From Zygosaccharomyces rouxii (taxonomy: Eukaryota > Ascomycota > Saccharomycetes > Saccharomycetales > Saccharomycetaceae), in assembly GCF_000026365.1 (NCBI RefSeq), contig NC_012996.1, positions 186,001 through 250,000 of the forward strand: 64,000 bases of DNA. Reading direction: 5' to 3'. Both the position numbers and the translations under genes were made by a program. The stretch's first letter is position 1, and the number at the start of each line of letters is the position of its first letter. Shown in pieces: positions 49,025 through 59,036 of the stretch. The notes under the pieces were generated by a model. The model was given only the letters and a program-made list of their open reading frames with translations, had not been told where the DNA came from and made no database searches.

Positions 49025-49684
49025 ATGACGACAAGCAATACTCAGGGTCCACAAAGCAGTAAGACTATCGGTGTCTTAGCACTACAAGGTGCATTTATTG
49101 AACATATCCAACATTTAAACCGATGCATAGAACAAAATAGCTACAACCTAAAGGTTATAGCGGTAAGAACGGCTGAAGAGTTAAATCAATGCGATGCTCT
49201 TGTTATTCCAGGTGGTGAATCTACCTCGATGTCATTAATCGCTCAAAGAACAGGGATGTACCAACCACTTTACGAATTTGTTCATAATCCTTCCAAAGCC
49301 ATCTGGGGTACATGTGCGGGCTTAATCTATATCTCTAAGGAAGTTTCCAATGAGAAAGACTTGTTAAAACCATTAGAACTCCTAGAAGTTAAAGTTAAGA
49401 GAAACGCATTTGGTAGACAGGCTCAGTCTTTTATCAAAGATTGCGATTTTTCCAGTTTTGCTCCAGGCGTTCACGATTTCCCAGCTGTTTTCATTAGAGC
49501 TCCCGTTATTGAAGAAATTTTAGATCCTAAGCATGTGAAGCCACTTTACTCTTTGGATAACGGATTGATTGTAGCTGCCGTTCAAAATGAAAACATTTTG
49601 GCCACTTCATTCCACCCAGAACTGGCGGAAGATGATATTAGATTCCACGATTGGTTCATCAAAAGGTTTGTTATCAAACAATAA
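49025..49684 (+). CDS. SNO1: SNO1, glutamine amidotransferase PdxT
   Basis: 219 residues. Class-I glutaminase: IGVLALQGAFIEHI, GGESTSMSLIAQRTG, nucleophile Cys97 in WGTCAGLI, and catalytic His197/Glu199 in SFHPELAED. It releases ammonia from glutamine and channels it to Snz1. The last 11 bp overlap the 3' end of CTF13 on the other strand. Confidence 0.97.
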   Translation: MTTSNTQGPQSSKTIGVLALQGAFIEHIQHLNRCIEQNSYNLKVIAVRTAEELNQCDALVIPGGESTSMSLIAQRTGMYQPLYEFVHNPSKAIWGTCAGLIYISKEVSNEKDLLKPLELLEVKVKRNAFGRQAQSFIKDCDFSSFAPGVHDFPAVFIRAPVIEEILDPKHVKPLYSLDNGLIVAAVQNENILATSFHPELAEDDIRFHDWFIKRFVIKQ

Positions 49685-50951
49685 TGATTTGATCAGCACC
49701 TATTTCCCCGCTCATTAGTATTCGTTTGTTGTAGAAAAGGGATCTGGGTACTACTATTTTGCGTCCTTTTAGTTCGTAGATGTCCTGTAATTTAATAAAG
49801 TTGAGATGTTGGAAACTGTCCTTAACAATTATTTGACATTGGAAAAACGTTTCAATGTTCATCGATTTTGGATCTAGAGTGCGATGGCATACGTTGCCAT
49901 GTACTTCTGAAGTGTAACAGTCGCCCACCATCTGTTCAATTCGGTCTACAACGTCCCACCAATACAACGTTTGAGCTCCACGAACCGTGAGAAGGCGACA
50001 GTTTGGCGGTAATAGCATCTTGTTAAAATCAATTTCACCAACTCGTACCAATTTCAATTCTCTCAAATTTTCCCATCTCGTAAAATCTGCAACACCTGTT
50101 TTGCAAAGTGATCCTGCTTGCAAAAGTTGTAGAAAGACGATTCTCTTTTTAGCCATATAGTTTATAGTTTTACCGGGATTATCTCTCACACCGTGGAAAT
50201 TTACCAAACTCTCATACAATCGATCACCTCGAAAAATTAAACGTTGAAGGCCTTTCATCAAATCCATCGTTTGAATCACTTTAATAACGGTAGGGTCCTT
50301 AATTCTATAGGATGCAGTCTCAAAATCGTCTTGATCATCAATTTCAATTGGCTCATCATCTTCATCTTCCTGCTCAAATTGAATCTGGTTGACAAAATCT
50401 AAAACCTTATCCCTTTGCATATCGTGTAGAATTCTGGCCACTAAATCATATCTTAAATACTCTAAATTGAGCTTCAAATATGTCAATTCGATCTGGTCAT
50501 TCTCGTCATCTATCCATTTTGCATATTCTCTATAGGTATACCAATTCCAAAGCATGTAATTTTTATCGAAGAAGGACACTCTAACTCTACCATCCAAATA
50601 GATTAAGTTTATTGGCCCAATCAGTTCACCTTCATACAAATGGTTTAACCGCATACAATCTAGTACAATACAATCGTATCGTAACCATAATGAATACTCG
50701 AGCCATCTATCCACCAGAGAGGGTACATAATCAAATATATTCAAATATGGCTCAAAAATAGAGTAGAGTCGTTTTCTCAATAGCTGTTGATGCCTACTAG
50801 GTTTATAAGGCTCGGCGGGCAATTTGATTACATCTGCAAAATATAATCCTTGTACAATATCAGGCCCTAAATCGACAAATTGACCATCAAGATGGAAATA
50901 TACCTGCTTTCTAATGTCTATTGGTAATCCCAAGAAAAAAGCAACATCCAT
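49674..50951 (-). CDS. CTF13: CTF13, F-box-like subunit of the CBF3 kinetochore complex
   Basis: 425 residues (478 in S. cerevisiae). The N-terminal F-box-like start is FLGLPIDIRKQVYFHLDGQF, then WLEYSLWLRYDCIVLDCMRLNHLYEG and the leucine-rich C-terminal part with NFHGVRDNPGKTINYMAKKRI and DFTRWENLRELKLVRVGEID, all matching Ctf13. It pairs with Skp1, Ndc10 and Cep3 on centromere CDEIII, implying point centromeres in this organism. The acidic linker near residue 205 is shorter than in S. cerevisiae, which accounts for the length. Confidence 0.95.
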   Translation of the reverse strand: MDVAFFLGLPIDIRKQVYFHLDGQFVDLGPDIVQGLYFADVIKLPAEPYKPSRHQQLLRKRLYSIFEPYLNIFDYVPSLVDRWLEYSLWLRYDCIVLDCMRLNHLYEGELIGPINLIYLDGRVRVSFFDKNYMLWNWYTYREYAKWIDDENDQIELTYLKLNLEYLRYDLVARILHDMQRDKVLDFVNQIQFEQEDEDDEPIEIDDQDDFETASYRIKDPTVIKVIQTMDLMKGLQRLIFRGDRLYESLVNFHGVRDNPGKTINYMAKKRIVFLQLLQAGSLCKTGVADFTRWENLRELKLVRVGEIDFNKMLLPPNCRLLTVRGAQTLYWWDVVDRIEQMVGDCYTSEVHGNVCHRTLDPKSMNIETFFQCQIIVKDSFQHLNFIKLQDIYELKGRKIVVPRSLFYNKRILMSGEIGADQIIIV

Positions 50952-51046
50952 CGAACCTTTTGACTTTGTAATCGCATGATATAAACCCTTCCTCTAGGTT
51001 AAGGTTCATCTCATCGAAGAAGATCAAGAGCGCGCAACTTTTGCAG

Positions 51047-51052
51047 ACGCGT
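51047..51052. promoter_or_regulatory. MCB element between CTF13 and SLD2
   Basis: ACGCGT in GCAGACGCGTATT, 70 bp before SLD2 and about 95 bp from the CTF13 start. Suggests MBF-driven G1/S expression of SLD2 and possibly CTF13. Confidence 0.65.
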
Positions 51053-51121
51053 ATTAGTCCTTCAACTTGACAACAAATTAGCTGGAGAAGTGCCAGTATC
51101 CACGATTCTTCCAGGTCTCTA

Positions 51122-52213
51122 ATGAGCTTAGATCAGTTGAAGATTGAACTCAAGACATGGGAATATGAGTTTCAAAATAAGAACGAAAGGCCACCTACAA
51201 AAGATGATATTAAGCGGCTTCCAGAAATCAAAAAAATGTACAAACAGTACCAGGCACTTAAGAGACAGAATACCGATGTCTCCCAAGTCCCTAAAGTCGT
51301 CGTGATGCCTTCAAAGAACGATACATCTCCCAAAAAAGCTGTAACGACAAAGAAGAATGATTTCAACAATGTAGAATTAGGACCGACTCCTCAAATTTAC
51401 GGTAAGGCTATAAGTATCTTTGAGATGAAACTTTCACCAGTGAAAAAAGCTCTAAACTTTGAAGAAATCAACGAGACGTCTTCCGATCAACCTGTTGATG
51501 CTGTTCAAGATGACACAAAGAGGCAATTGGAGTTCCCCTCGAATACGCCAAATTCTTCACCTTTCAAGAAACCCAAACCGGTAGAATTGAAGTACTATGG
51601 GCCCAATTCCCCGTTGAAGCTAGAAGAAGAGAATATAAGATTGAGTATAAGGAATGGTTCACCTTTAAAGCGAACGCCTCAAAAGAATATGAATTCAAAC
51701 AACGATTTGACTTCTTTTAGCCCCTCACCACTAGTTAAAAGACCTTTGACTAAATCTCTACTTGAACTAGCCAAGGAACATGAGGAGTTCCTTCGAGAAT
51801 TTAACGAGAATAATGGCAAAGAGAATATTTTCACTCAAGAAACAGAAGATTCTTCAGATGAGCAACATGAAGACGATGGACAAGTGGAGTATCAGGAGAA
51901 GAAAACTAAGAAAAGAAAAATACTTCGTAGATTGGTTACAAGTGAGGAAAGTAAAGTGGTTCCCAAAGATATTTCTAAGGAATTGCTTAAATTGAAAAAA
52001 CAACAAGTGAATGAATTCTTAGGTAATGAAGCCGCCGAAGAAGATGAAGAAAATGATCACAATGATACAGATAAGGCCAATGAAACTCAAACACCTGCGC
52101 CCAAACCCAAACCGAGAAAGCGTGCTAGCAAGTATAACCTGGTTAGTAACAATTTCAGAAGATTGAAACTACCGAGAAAGCATGCTGGTAACCGCCGTTG
52201 GCCAAGAAGGTAA
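51122..52213 (+). CDS. SLD2: SLD2/DRC1, CDK-regulated replication initiation factor
   Basis: 363 residues (453 in S. cerevisiae). The N-terminal Sld2/RecQ4 box is clear: LDQLKIELKTWEYEFQNKNERPPTKDDIKRLPEIKKMYKQYQALK. Many SP/TP sites follow, including LGPTPQIYGKAISIFEMKLSPVKK (around the position of S. cerevisiae Thr84), SNTPNSSPFKK, NGSPLKRTPQK and SFSPSPLVKRP. The C-terminus is basic. Phosphorylated Sld2 binds Dpb11 to start DNA replication. It is flanked by CTF13 and UTP15, interleaving YKL108W with YMR094W/093W. Confidence 0.95.
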   Translation: MSLDQLKIELKTWEYEFQNKNERPPTKDDIKRLPEIKKMYKQYQALKRQNTDVSQVPKVVVMPSKNDTSPKKAVTTKKNDFNNVELGPTPQIYGKAISIFEMKLSPVKKALNFEEINETSSDQPVDAVQDDTKRQLEFPSNTPNSSPFKKPKPVELKYYGPNSPLKLEEENIRLSIRNGSPLKRTPQKNMNSNNDLTSFSPSPLVKRPLTKSLLELAKEHEEFLREFNENNGKENIFTQETEDSSDEQHEDDGQVEYQEKKTKKRKILRRLVTSEESKVVPKDISKELLKLKKQQVNEFLGNEAAEEDEENDHNDTDKANETQTPAPKPKPRKRASKYNLVSNNFRRLKLPRKHAGNRRWPRR

Positions 52214-52353
52214 CGAACGACCCCTCTAATCATATTTACGATAATAAAGAACAAAAAAAAAGAAAAAAAAATTCGATGTTTTCTGGATTAGTTTTTATAG
52301 TTTAATATAACTGGTAGGACCTGTATGTAAACGTATATATATGTGCATTATAA

Positions 52354-53886
52354 TCAATTAGTCAAAAGTTGTAACATACCTTCAATCTTTTGTGCTTCCT
52401 TAGCATTGTAAACTTCTTGTCTAACTTTATCCTTTAGACTCAACACCAATTCCCTCAAGACAATAGAATTTTCTAATGCGCTACCGTACATTTCTAACAC
52501 AACGGCAATCCAATCTGCCACCACAGGTGCAGATCGGACATCTTCAATACCTTTTAAACACCAATTCAGTAGAGGTTCCAAAGAAGCTTCATCTCTACCA
52601 TACAATGCCACCCGGATTTTACCACGCTTACGTAATTCTTGTAGTACCGTTAAAGTTAATTCTTTAGCCATACCTGGAATAAATGCACTGTCAAGAGCTT
52701 CTGCCCATTTGAATTGGTTGATATTTTTCTCGAAAGCCCGTATACGTTGCGTTTGCCTTAATTTATCATTGTGGATAATATATTCTTGATCACCTTGATA
52801 TTCTGAACCACGCATCATTCTTTGGTAGTTGTTACTCTTTGTAGCCCTAGGTGCTGTAGAAGGTAAAGAATCTGCCTGCTTGTTCTTACCCTTTGTTCTA
52901 ATAGCTAATAAACCAGATGACATACCTGCAACCAAATGCTTAGTGCCTTGAGCATCACCAGGTGAAAGGGCACAACTTAGCACAGCACCTGAAAACTTCC
53001 AACCGAATTTTACACGATAATTGTCCAAAGGATCAAATACTTTGACGTGACCATCCAGCGAAGATGCAAGTAAAGTGGATTGCGCAGCAGAGTCTGAACT
53101 TTCCACATAATCTAAACAAGTCACAGTCTTATTGAAATTACCGCGCTCATACAATTTTTTATTACTTGTTAAGTCCCATACTTTGAAATTAGATCCACCA
53201 CAGGAAGCCACTTGAGTTGGGGAAACAGCTACAATGTCTTCTACCGGTACCCCATGATCTAGCGAATACACTGGAGCAGCTCCATTAACTCTTGTATCAT
53301 ATAATCTAACATGACCATCGTAAGAACCTGTCATCACCAAATGTGGAGCCGCTGGAACGAAATTTACTGAACGAACATAGTCTGAGGCTCCTTTAAGCTC
53401 TAACTGTGGCTCATATGATTGAGAAATATCCCATACTCTAGTAATTCTATCATCGCTCGCTGTGACTAAGGATTTTGAATCATGGGAATGAAATTTTGTG
53501 ACATGTGTGGGATGAGTAGAAGCATTGATAGATACGAGTAAAGCTCTAGGGTTATAACTGTCATAAACAGAAACTAAACCAGTGGCATCACCAGCACATA
53601 AAAGCTTACCATCATTTCTAAAAGATGCGGAATAGACAACATCCTTGAATCTGGAGAAAGTCTTTATCACCTGTCTTGTCCTCGAGGAAAAAAGCTGTAC
53701 ACGTGTAGAAGAAGTTACTGCAAAATCGTGTGGATGTACAGGATTAAAGGCAATATGTGTAACACTATTATGTTCTTTAACCAGTTGTGCCGATGAGTAC
53801 TGGCGCCAATAACGCTGCTCGGGTGTAGTTTGCTGCGGAAGGACTGGCGCCTTTGCGGTAACAATTCTAGGTCTCGTAGAAGACAT
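52354..53886 (-). CDS. UTP15: UTP15, t-UTP/SSU processome WD40 protein
   Basis: 510 residues from the ATG at 53886 (MSSTRPRIVTAKAPV), against 513 in S. cerevisiae; the frame extends one codon further only through TTG. WD40 repeats fill about 35-340 (THIAFNPVHPHDFAVTSSTRV, SLVTASDDRITRVWDIS, VMTGSYDGHVRLYDTR), followed by the UTP15 C-terminal helical domain (ALDSAFIPGMAKELTLTVLQELRKRGKIRVALYGRDE). It acts in the t-UTP complex for pre-18S rRNA transcription and processing in the nucleolus. PAC and RRPE elements upstream agree. Confidence 0.97.
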   Translation of the reverse strand: MSSTRPRIVTAKAPVLPQQTTPEQRYWRQYSSAQLVKEHNSVTHIAFNPVHPHDFAVTSSTRVQLFSSRTRQVIKTFSRFKDVVYSASFRNDGKLLCAGDATGLVSVYDSYNPRALLVSINASTHPTHVTKFHSHDSKSLVTASDDRITRVWDISQSYEPQLELKGASDYVRSVNFVPAAPHLVMTGSYDGHVRLYDTRVNGAAPVYSLDHGVPVEDIVAVSPTQVASCGGSNFKVWDLTSNKKLYERGNFNKTVTCLDYVESSDSAAQSTLLASSLDGHVKVFDPLDNYRVKFGWKFSGAVLSCALSPGDAQGTKHLVAGMSSGLLAIRTKGKNKQADSLPSTAPRATKSNNYQRMMRGSEYQGDQEYIIHNDKLRQTQRIRAFEKNINQFKWAEALDSAFIPGMAKELTLTVLQELRKRGKIRVALYGRDEASLEPLLNWCLKGIEDVRSAPVVADWIAVVLEMYGSALENSIVLRELVLSLKDKVRQEVYNAKEAQKIEGMLQLLTN

Positions 53887-53984
53887 CAAGAATACTATCG
53901 CAGAGGTTTAGACTCCAATTCAAAGGTCTCTTCCTTACAATGTCTAAACATCCATTCTTCATTGCATAGTTTTTCAATCTCTAT

Positions 53985-54020
53985 GCGATGAGCACATCAT
54001 CGCGATATTGAAAATTTTCA
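53985..54020. promoter_or_regulatory. PAC and RRPE elements upstream of UTP15
   Basis: PAC GCGATGAGC at 53985-53993 and palindromic RRPE TGAAAATTTTCA at 54009-54020, about 100-130 bp before the UTP15 start on the minus strand. The typical pair of ribosome-biogenesis promoters. Confidence 0.82.
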
Positions 54021-54182
54021 GAATCACTAAATACGAGCGGGTATAAAGTGTCAGAAATGTTTGGCACGATAAAAGATAATGATAATGATAATAGTGATAA
54101 TAATAATATTAGTCTCAATTTTAATAGATTCAACATCTGAGCTAATACAGGCTTGGTAGTAGTGCAGTAGTAACATCTTCGG

Positions 54183-54184
<2 letters not shown>

Positions 54185-54222
<38 letters not shown>
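54185..54222. repeat. Poly-T tract, 38 bp
   Basis: An uninterrupted T run between UTP15 and AIP1. Such tracts exclude nucleosomes and are length-unstable. Confidence 0.97.
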
Positions 54223-54224
<2 letters not shown>

Positions 54225-54373
54225 AGTACCAATTATCAAGATTAGAAGCAGTAGTATCGAAACAAGAGCATCTAGACACTATAGCCATATAATCCCCCAT
54301 TCATAGACTTGGAAAAGTTAAGATAAACCTAACTGTAGACAGTGCTCCTAGCTCACAAAACCTACATTAGTGA

Positions 54374-54429
54374 ACTTCGATAATAATTTATTTTATCTGC
54401 TTGTCGCTCATCCGCGCCCTGTCGCGGAG
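54374..54429 (+). pseudogene. Relic of a tRNA-Asp gene
   Basis: GCTTGTCGC (54399-54407), identical to the anticodon arm of the intact tRNA-Asp at 32040, is followed by CCCTGTCGCGGAGTTT (54417-54432), 15 of 16 identical to that gene's 3' end and the start of its terminator. Between them only 9 bases replace 21, so the T-arm is mostly deleted. The 5' half (GATAATAATTTATTTTAT) is only loosely similar. Not functional. The rest of the 53887-55102 gap is AT-rich with no gene. Confidence 0.5.
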
Positions 54430-55102
54430 TTTCCATTTTAGTGAAATCTGACGTCGACAAGTAAGCTACCAAAAAACGCTTTTAGATATTTGAAAGATTT
54501 ATGGAAGGTTAAGCAGCTCATTCTAATTTATAATTTGGGATTTAACGCTGATCATTTTTGGGCCCCATTATATTATTACCTCCAGTGAATTTTCACGGCA
54601 TTTTTGGTTTCAATGAAAAATCCATCTTCTTTTTTTCCTCAATATCTGATCATTCAGCCATATATATGCCTAAAACTTGCTTTGAATATTTCAGAAGAAA
54701 AAAAAAAAAACTTTTATCTTATCTTACTAGGAACAGCCATATTTAATAGGACCATTACAGTAGAATGCAACTGCAATATTACAATTATATTGTCAAAATT
54801 TCAGATTCTACTGAATCAATGTTGAAATTATATTAAAAAAATCAGAAAAATTCACTGAATTAAATGCAATATCTCTCATCTGCTCAAAGGCCTATTACCG
54901 CTCATATATATCCCAATATTCCTTCCAATCTCTTATTTTCTATGAGGTGTAGAGATGCTTTATGGGAAGCGAGATCACTGGGGCGATATAGAAACAAGTA
55001 AACTTGAAACCCTAGAACTATATTTACAATAAAGGGATCATTAGAGATCAATTGAACAAAAACACAGATTAGTCTCGAGGATTTTATAATCAGGGATCAA
55101 AC

Positions 55103-56923
55103 ATGTCTGCAATTGAATTGAAATCGGTGATACCACCTCAACCTTCCACCGAAAGGAACTTCACCACTCACCTGTCATACAACGAATCCAAAAACGCCAT
55201 TGCCTATCCATGTGGCAAATCTGCCTTCATTAGATTCTTAGGTGAAGATGAGGATGCTGTAGTCCAGTTTGTGGGACATGCCACGGCAAACGTCAATGTT
55301 GTGAGATTTTCCCCAATTCCTGGTTCTGAATACGTTGCCTCCGGTGATGATTTTGGTAAAGTTATCGTGTGGAGTTTTCTACGTGATGAAAAAACTGGTG
55401 AATTTGAAACTAAGATCAAGGCAGAATTTGAAGTGCTTGCGGGCCCAATTTCTGATATCTCATGGGACTTCGAAGGTCGCAGATTATGTGTTGTAGGTGA
55501 AGGTCGTGATAGATTTGGTGCTTTCATCTCTTGGGATACTGGTAACTCATTAGGTGAAATTTCCGGTCACTCTCAAAAGATCAATGCTTGCCATTTCAAA
55601 CAATCAAGACCTATGAGAGCTTTTACCGTTGGTGACGATGGTTCTGTAGTTTTCTACCAAGGTCCACCTTTCAAATTCACCGCCAGTGATAGAACTCACC
55701 ATGATTCAGGCAAATTCGTTAGAGACGTTCAATTCTCACCTGGTGCAGGTGAACATGCCGTAACTGTAGGTTACGACAGAAGGATTGTGTGTTTTGACGG
55801 TAAGACTGGTGAATTTATCAAGTACATTGAGGACCAAGATGAACCCGTACAAGGTGGACTATTCGCATTGTCATGGTTAGATGCAACTAGGTTTGTTACA
55901 GCAAGTGCCGATTTCACCCTCAGACTCTGGTCTGTGACTGAATCAAAATGTCTACAAAAATGGACTTTACCGCAGTCCCTCGGACATCAACAAGTGGGTG
56001 TAGTTACCGCTAAGGACGATCAAATTATCTCGTTATCACTAGACGGTACCTTACATTTCTTTCAAGTGGGTAAAGAAGGTGTGGTAAAATCTTTGAAAGG
56101 CCATAATAAAGGTATAACTGCCCTGGCTGTGAATCCTTTGGTCAGTGGATCTTTTGATGGTAGAGTAATGACTTGGAATTCCGAACCTTCAGAAATGCAC
56201 TCCGACCACACCAATTTGGTTCTAGCCATTGACAACAGCAAACACCCAGACTACGCTACCATTGCTTGGGATGACACTTTGAAAGTCTCTGGAACTGCTA
56301 AACATCAATTCAAAGATCAACCAAGAGTCGCACAGGTGGCTTCTGGCGAGGGAGTTGTTGCAGTGGTTACCACCGGGGAATCATTGCTCATTATAAACTC
56401 CTTTACAGGTGAAGTGATTCAGGAAACTAAATTAAGCGAACCTGCAACCGCCGTGGGCATAGGAAAACAATTCGTCGCCATTGCACTGGAGCGTTCCAAA
56501 TACATCGAGGTTTTCAAGGCCTCAGATCTGTCTGTAAGCTACAAACTACCTACTGCTCTACGTGCAGCTGGCTCTTACATTTCTTTCTCCCCCTCTGAAA
56601 AGTATTTGGCAGTTGGTGAAGTTATGGGTAAAATCACACTTTTCGACTTGGAGACAAAAGAAATCAAAACATCAAGATGGGCCTTCCACACCAGTAGAAT
56701 CAATGCCATTTCTTGGCAACCCTCAGAAAAGGAAGATCTCGTGGCTACGGGATCTTTGGACACCAATATCTTCATTTACTCCGTAGAAAAGCCCATGAAA
56801 GTGATCAAAAGATTAAATGCCCACAAAGACGATATTACCGCCGTTCTATGGGAAAATCCCGAGACGCTAGTAAGTGCAGGTTCTGATGCTTGTATCAAAA
56901 AATGGGCCGTCAAGTTTGAATAA
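55103..56923 (+). CDS. AIP1: AIP1, actin-interacting protein 1 (WD40)
   Basis: 606 residues (615 in S. cerevisiae). Two seven-bladed WD40 propellers span the protein; typical blades are [47 protein letters not shown] and [16 protein letters not shown] at the end. Aip1 binds cofilin-decorated actin filaments, promotes severing and caps barbed ends in cortical patches. The N-terminus [26 protein letters not shown] fits the family. The first 1.2 kb upstream is gene-free. Confidence 0.97.
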   Translation: MSAIELKSVIPPQPSTERNFTTHLSYNESKNAIAYPCGKSAFIRFLGEDEDAVVQFVGHATANVNVVRFSPIPGSEYVASGDDFGKVIVWSFLRDEKTGEFETKIKAEFEVLAGPISDISWDFEGRRLCVVGEGRDRFGAFISWDTGNSLGEISGHSQKINACHFKQSRPMRAFTVGDDGSVVFYQGPPFKFTASDRTHHDSGKFVRDVQFSPGAGEHAVTVGYDRRIVCFDGKTGEFIKYIEDQDEPVQGGLFALSWLDATRFVTASADFTLRLWSVTESKCLQKWTLPQSLGHQQVGVVTAKDDQIISLSLDGTLHFFQVGKEGVVKSLKGHNKGITALAVNPLVSGSFDGRVMTWNSEPSEMHSDHTNLVLAIDNSKHPDYATIAWDDTLKVSGTAKHQFKDQPRVAQVASGEGVVAVVTTGESLLIINSFTGEVIQETKLSEPATAVGIGKQFVAIALERSKYIEVFKASDLSVSYKLPTALRAAGSYISFSPSEKYLAVGEVMGKITLFDLETKEIKTSRWAFHTSRINAISWQPSEKEDLVATGSLDTNIFIYSVEKPMKVIKRLNAHKDDITAVLWENPETLVSAGSDACIKKWAVKFE

Positions 56924-57166
56924 GACGTAAGCTATTTAAGGATAGAAGCTAGATCAAGAGATAAATCGAAATAAAACGTTTTCATGATAAACGAGATAAT
57001 GAATTGCCACTGCTAACCTCTAAATGGCAGAATAGATAGTTATAGTATGTAAGGGATTGAAAAAAGGACTCTACAAAATTGTTCTCAAATATTCATTGTT
57101 GGTGATAAATTAGCTCTTGTTCAACTACTTCGTCTGTTAAGCTTTCAAAGTATGAAGCTTTCTAAG

Positions 57167-57179
57167 ATCGTTCGCAACG
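57167..57179 (+). promoter_or_regulatory. Abf1 site upstream of NPL6
   Basis: ATCGTTCGCAACG fits RTCRYNNNNNACG, about 100 bp before the NPL6 start, in the 358-bp AIP1-NPL6 gap. No other motif or gene seen there. Confidence 0.7.
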
Positions 57180-57281
57180 GTCGCTTTGTTTGAAGCTCTT
57201 AAATCCATTCACAACTACAAACTATCATCCAAAAACGACCAAGGGTTACGTAGTCAGGTTTGTTGACGTCTATATTCCATT

Positions 57282-58610
57282 ATGTCGGATGAGAAAGAAC
57301 TTGAGAATAGCATAGGGCCACAGGCTGAGGAGGAGGCTCGTCCTCGTTCCAGATCCGCTAGTGCAAGACCAGACTACAAAGTGGATAATGAAGAGTTCGA
57401 TTTGAAAGAGGAAGACGATGATGATGAATACCATGAAAATGAAGACATTGATGCTGAGGAGAACATTGGGGATGAAGATGCAGACGATGACTTTGAAGAC
57501 AAACGCTCCAGGTCTCACAAGCGTGCAAGGGCTGATGATGAGAATAAATCAGAAACAGAAGATTCTAGAGGTGGTTCAGTGTTGCCGGGAACTCCCAGTG
57601 GCATCAAGAAGCCTCATTATTCAATTCCAGTAGATGATATGGGGGCACCACTTCCAGTGGTCAATGAAGAATACGATCTGCCCGACGACGAAGAGGGTGA
57701 AACTAAAATTACGAAGAATGGTGAATTATTGGGCGGTAGGCAATTCTTAGTGCGTTCGTTTACCCTGTTGGATAAAGGTCGCCGTAGATTTATGCTTTCT
57801 ACTGAACCTGCTAGAGCCGTAGGATTCAGAGATTCCTACCTTTTCTTCCAATACCATCCAAACTTATACAAATACATCATCTCACAGGAACAGAAAAACG
57901 ATTTGATTGATCGAAGTATACTTCCTTACTCCTACAGAAACAGACAGATTGCCTTAGTGACAGCTAGAAGTGTGTTCAAAGAATTTGGTGCTAAAATTAT
58001 TGTGAATGGTAAAAACATCACAGATGATTATTATGCAACCAGACTGAGAGAGGAGGGACATGTGGTTGAAGGAACGTATGCTAGGGAGCCACCAAAGAAA
58101 GTAGTTCGACCAACGGATAGTCTCGATTATGCTATTGGTGCCATTAATCCAGCTAAAAATGCTGTTGAATTCTTCGATAAAAGACACCAAACCCATAACA
58201 GTGCTGCAGCTGGTGCTGCTTCGACAAATAAAGTTACTGCTACAAATTGGCTATACCAACATGCCGCAGCGTGCAGTAGATTTAACAGCGATTTGTTTTA
58301 TGATAGAGTGAGGGTGCTACTAATAGAACAACATGGTATAAGAGATCCTTATACAAACACTCTGCACATTCCCTTGTCAACTCAATCCACATCTGTAGTG
58401 GGCGTTCGCAAATTACCCATTAAGAGAGATAGTAGGGATAATGACCAGGATTACCAAATAAAACACGAAACCTTAATCGCTGACCCAGATTTAACAAGAA
58501 TCAAAACCGGTCTTTTAGGAATACCGAGTGAAATTTACGAGGATGTCGTCAGTGATGAAGTGAAAGAAGCCATTCGTGAACAGCAGAAATTCGAAAAGAC
58601 GCTTCTGTAA
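57282..58610 (+). CDS. NPL6: NPL6/RSC7, subunit of the RSC chromatin remodeller
   Basis: 442 residues (435 in S. cerevisiae). A long acidic N-terminus (1-100, Asp/Glu-rich with basic islands) is followed by the conserved RSC7/SWP82 domain: GELLGGRQFLVRSFTLLDKGRRRFMLSTEPARAVGFRDSYLFFQYHPNLYK, ATNWLYQHAAACSRFNSDLFYDR and GLLGIPSEIYEDVVSDEVK. Npl6 forms a module with Htl1, Rsc3 and Rsc30 in RSC. In S. cerevisiae YMR090W lies between NPL6 and YTA12; no such gene is present here (58611-59036). Confidence 0.95.
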   Translation: MSDEKELENSIGPQAEEEARPRSRSASARPDYKVDNEEFDLKEEDDDDEYHENEDIDAEENIGDEDADDDFEDKRSRSHKRARADDENKSETEDSRGGSVLPGTPSGIKKPHYSIPVDDMGAPLPVVNEEYDLPDDEEGETKITKNGELLGGRQFLVRSFTLLDKGRRRFMLSTEPARAVGFRDSYLFFQYHPNLYKYIISQEQKNDLIDRSILPYSYRNRQIALVTARSVFKEFGAKIIVNGKNITDDYYATRLREEGHVVEGTYAREPPKKVVRPTDSLDYAIGAINPAKNAVEFFDKRHQTHNSAAAGAASTNKVTATNWLYQHAAACSRFNSDLFYDRVRVLLIEQHGIRDPYTNTLHIPLSTQSTSVVGVRKLPIKRDSRDNDQDYQIKHETLIADPDLTRIKTGLLGIPSEIYEDVVSDEVKEAIREQQKFEKTLL

Positions 58611-58933
58611 ATATCGTAACAGCATTTAAATGTGCAAATTTATGTGGGATTGATCCTGGAAGAAACGTCATAGTGATGAATATCAAACCATATAGGCTCA
58701 GAGTCGTCCTGAAAGTTGGCAATATTTAATATCCAGACGTGTGTACTATATACTATTTCTCTCATGTGACCAGATGACTAACAGCTCTAAAGAGCCGAGA
58801 CGAAAGAAAAAAATAAAACTAAGAGAACAAGGCACCAATTGCCACTTAGATAAAACAAGTTACTTAAAGTGAAGTTCTAGGATCAATATTGACATTGGAT
58901 TAACTTGCTTCTTTGCTGAAGAGGCTACAAAGA

Positions 58934-58993
58934 ATGTATGTGTACCTTGTAATTGCTTTTCTTTCTACAACACTCGGTGACCTACTCTCATGA
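58934..58993 (+). other. 19-codon uORF in the YTA12 leader, removed by splicing
   Basis: ATG at 58934 overlaps the donor GTATGT of the predicted leader intron (the G is shared) and opens a 19-codon frame ending TGA at 58991-58993. It can exist only in unspliced mRNA. Confidence 0.5.
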
Positions 58994-59028
58994 GTGTATT
59001 GATGAACTTTGTACTAACTATTCAACAG
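58936..59028 (+). other. Predicted 5'-leader intron of YTA12
   Basis: Donor GTATGT at 58936-58941, perfect TACTAAC at 59012-59018 and acceptor CAACAG ending at 59028, 8 bp before the YTA12 ATG; 93 nt. All three signals are consensus and correctly ordered. The intron would be wholly in the 5' untranslated leader. Confidence 0.75.
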
Positions 59029-59036
59029 TGATCCTG

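Noticed and set aside
54051..54239. Lys-rich minus-strand frames over the poly-T tract
   Set aside because: Produced by the A/T homopolymer, not a gene.
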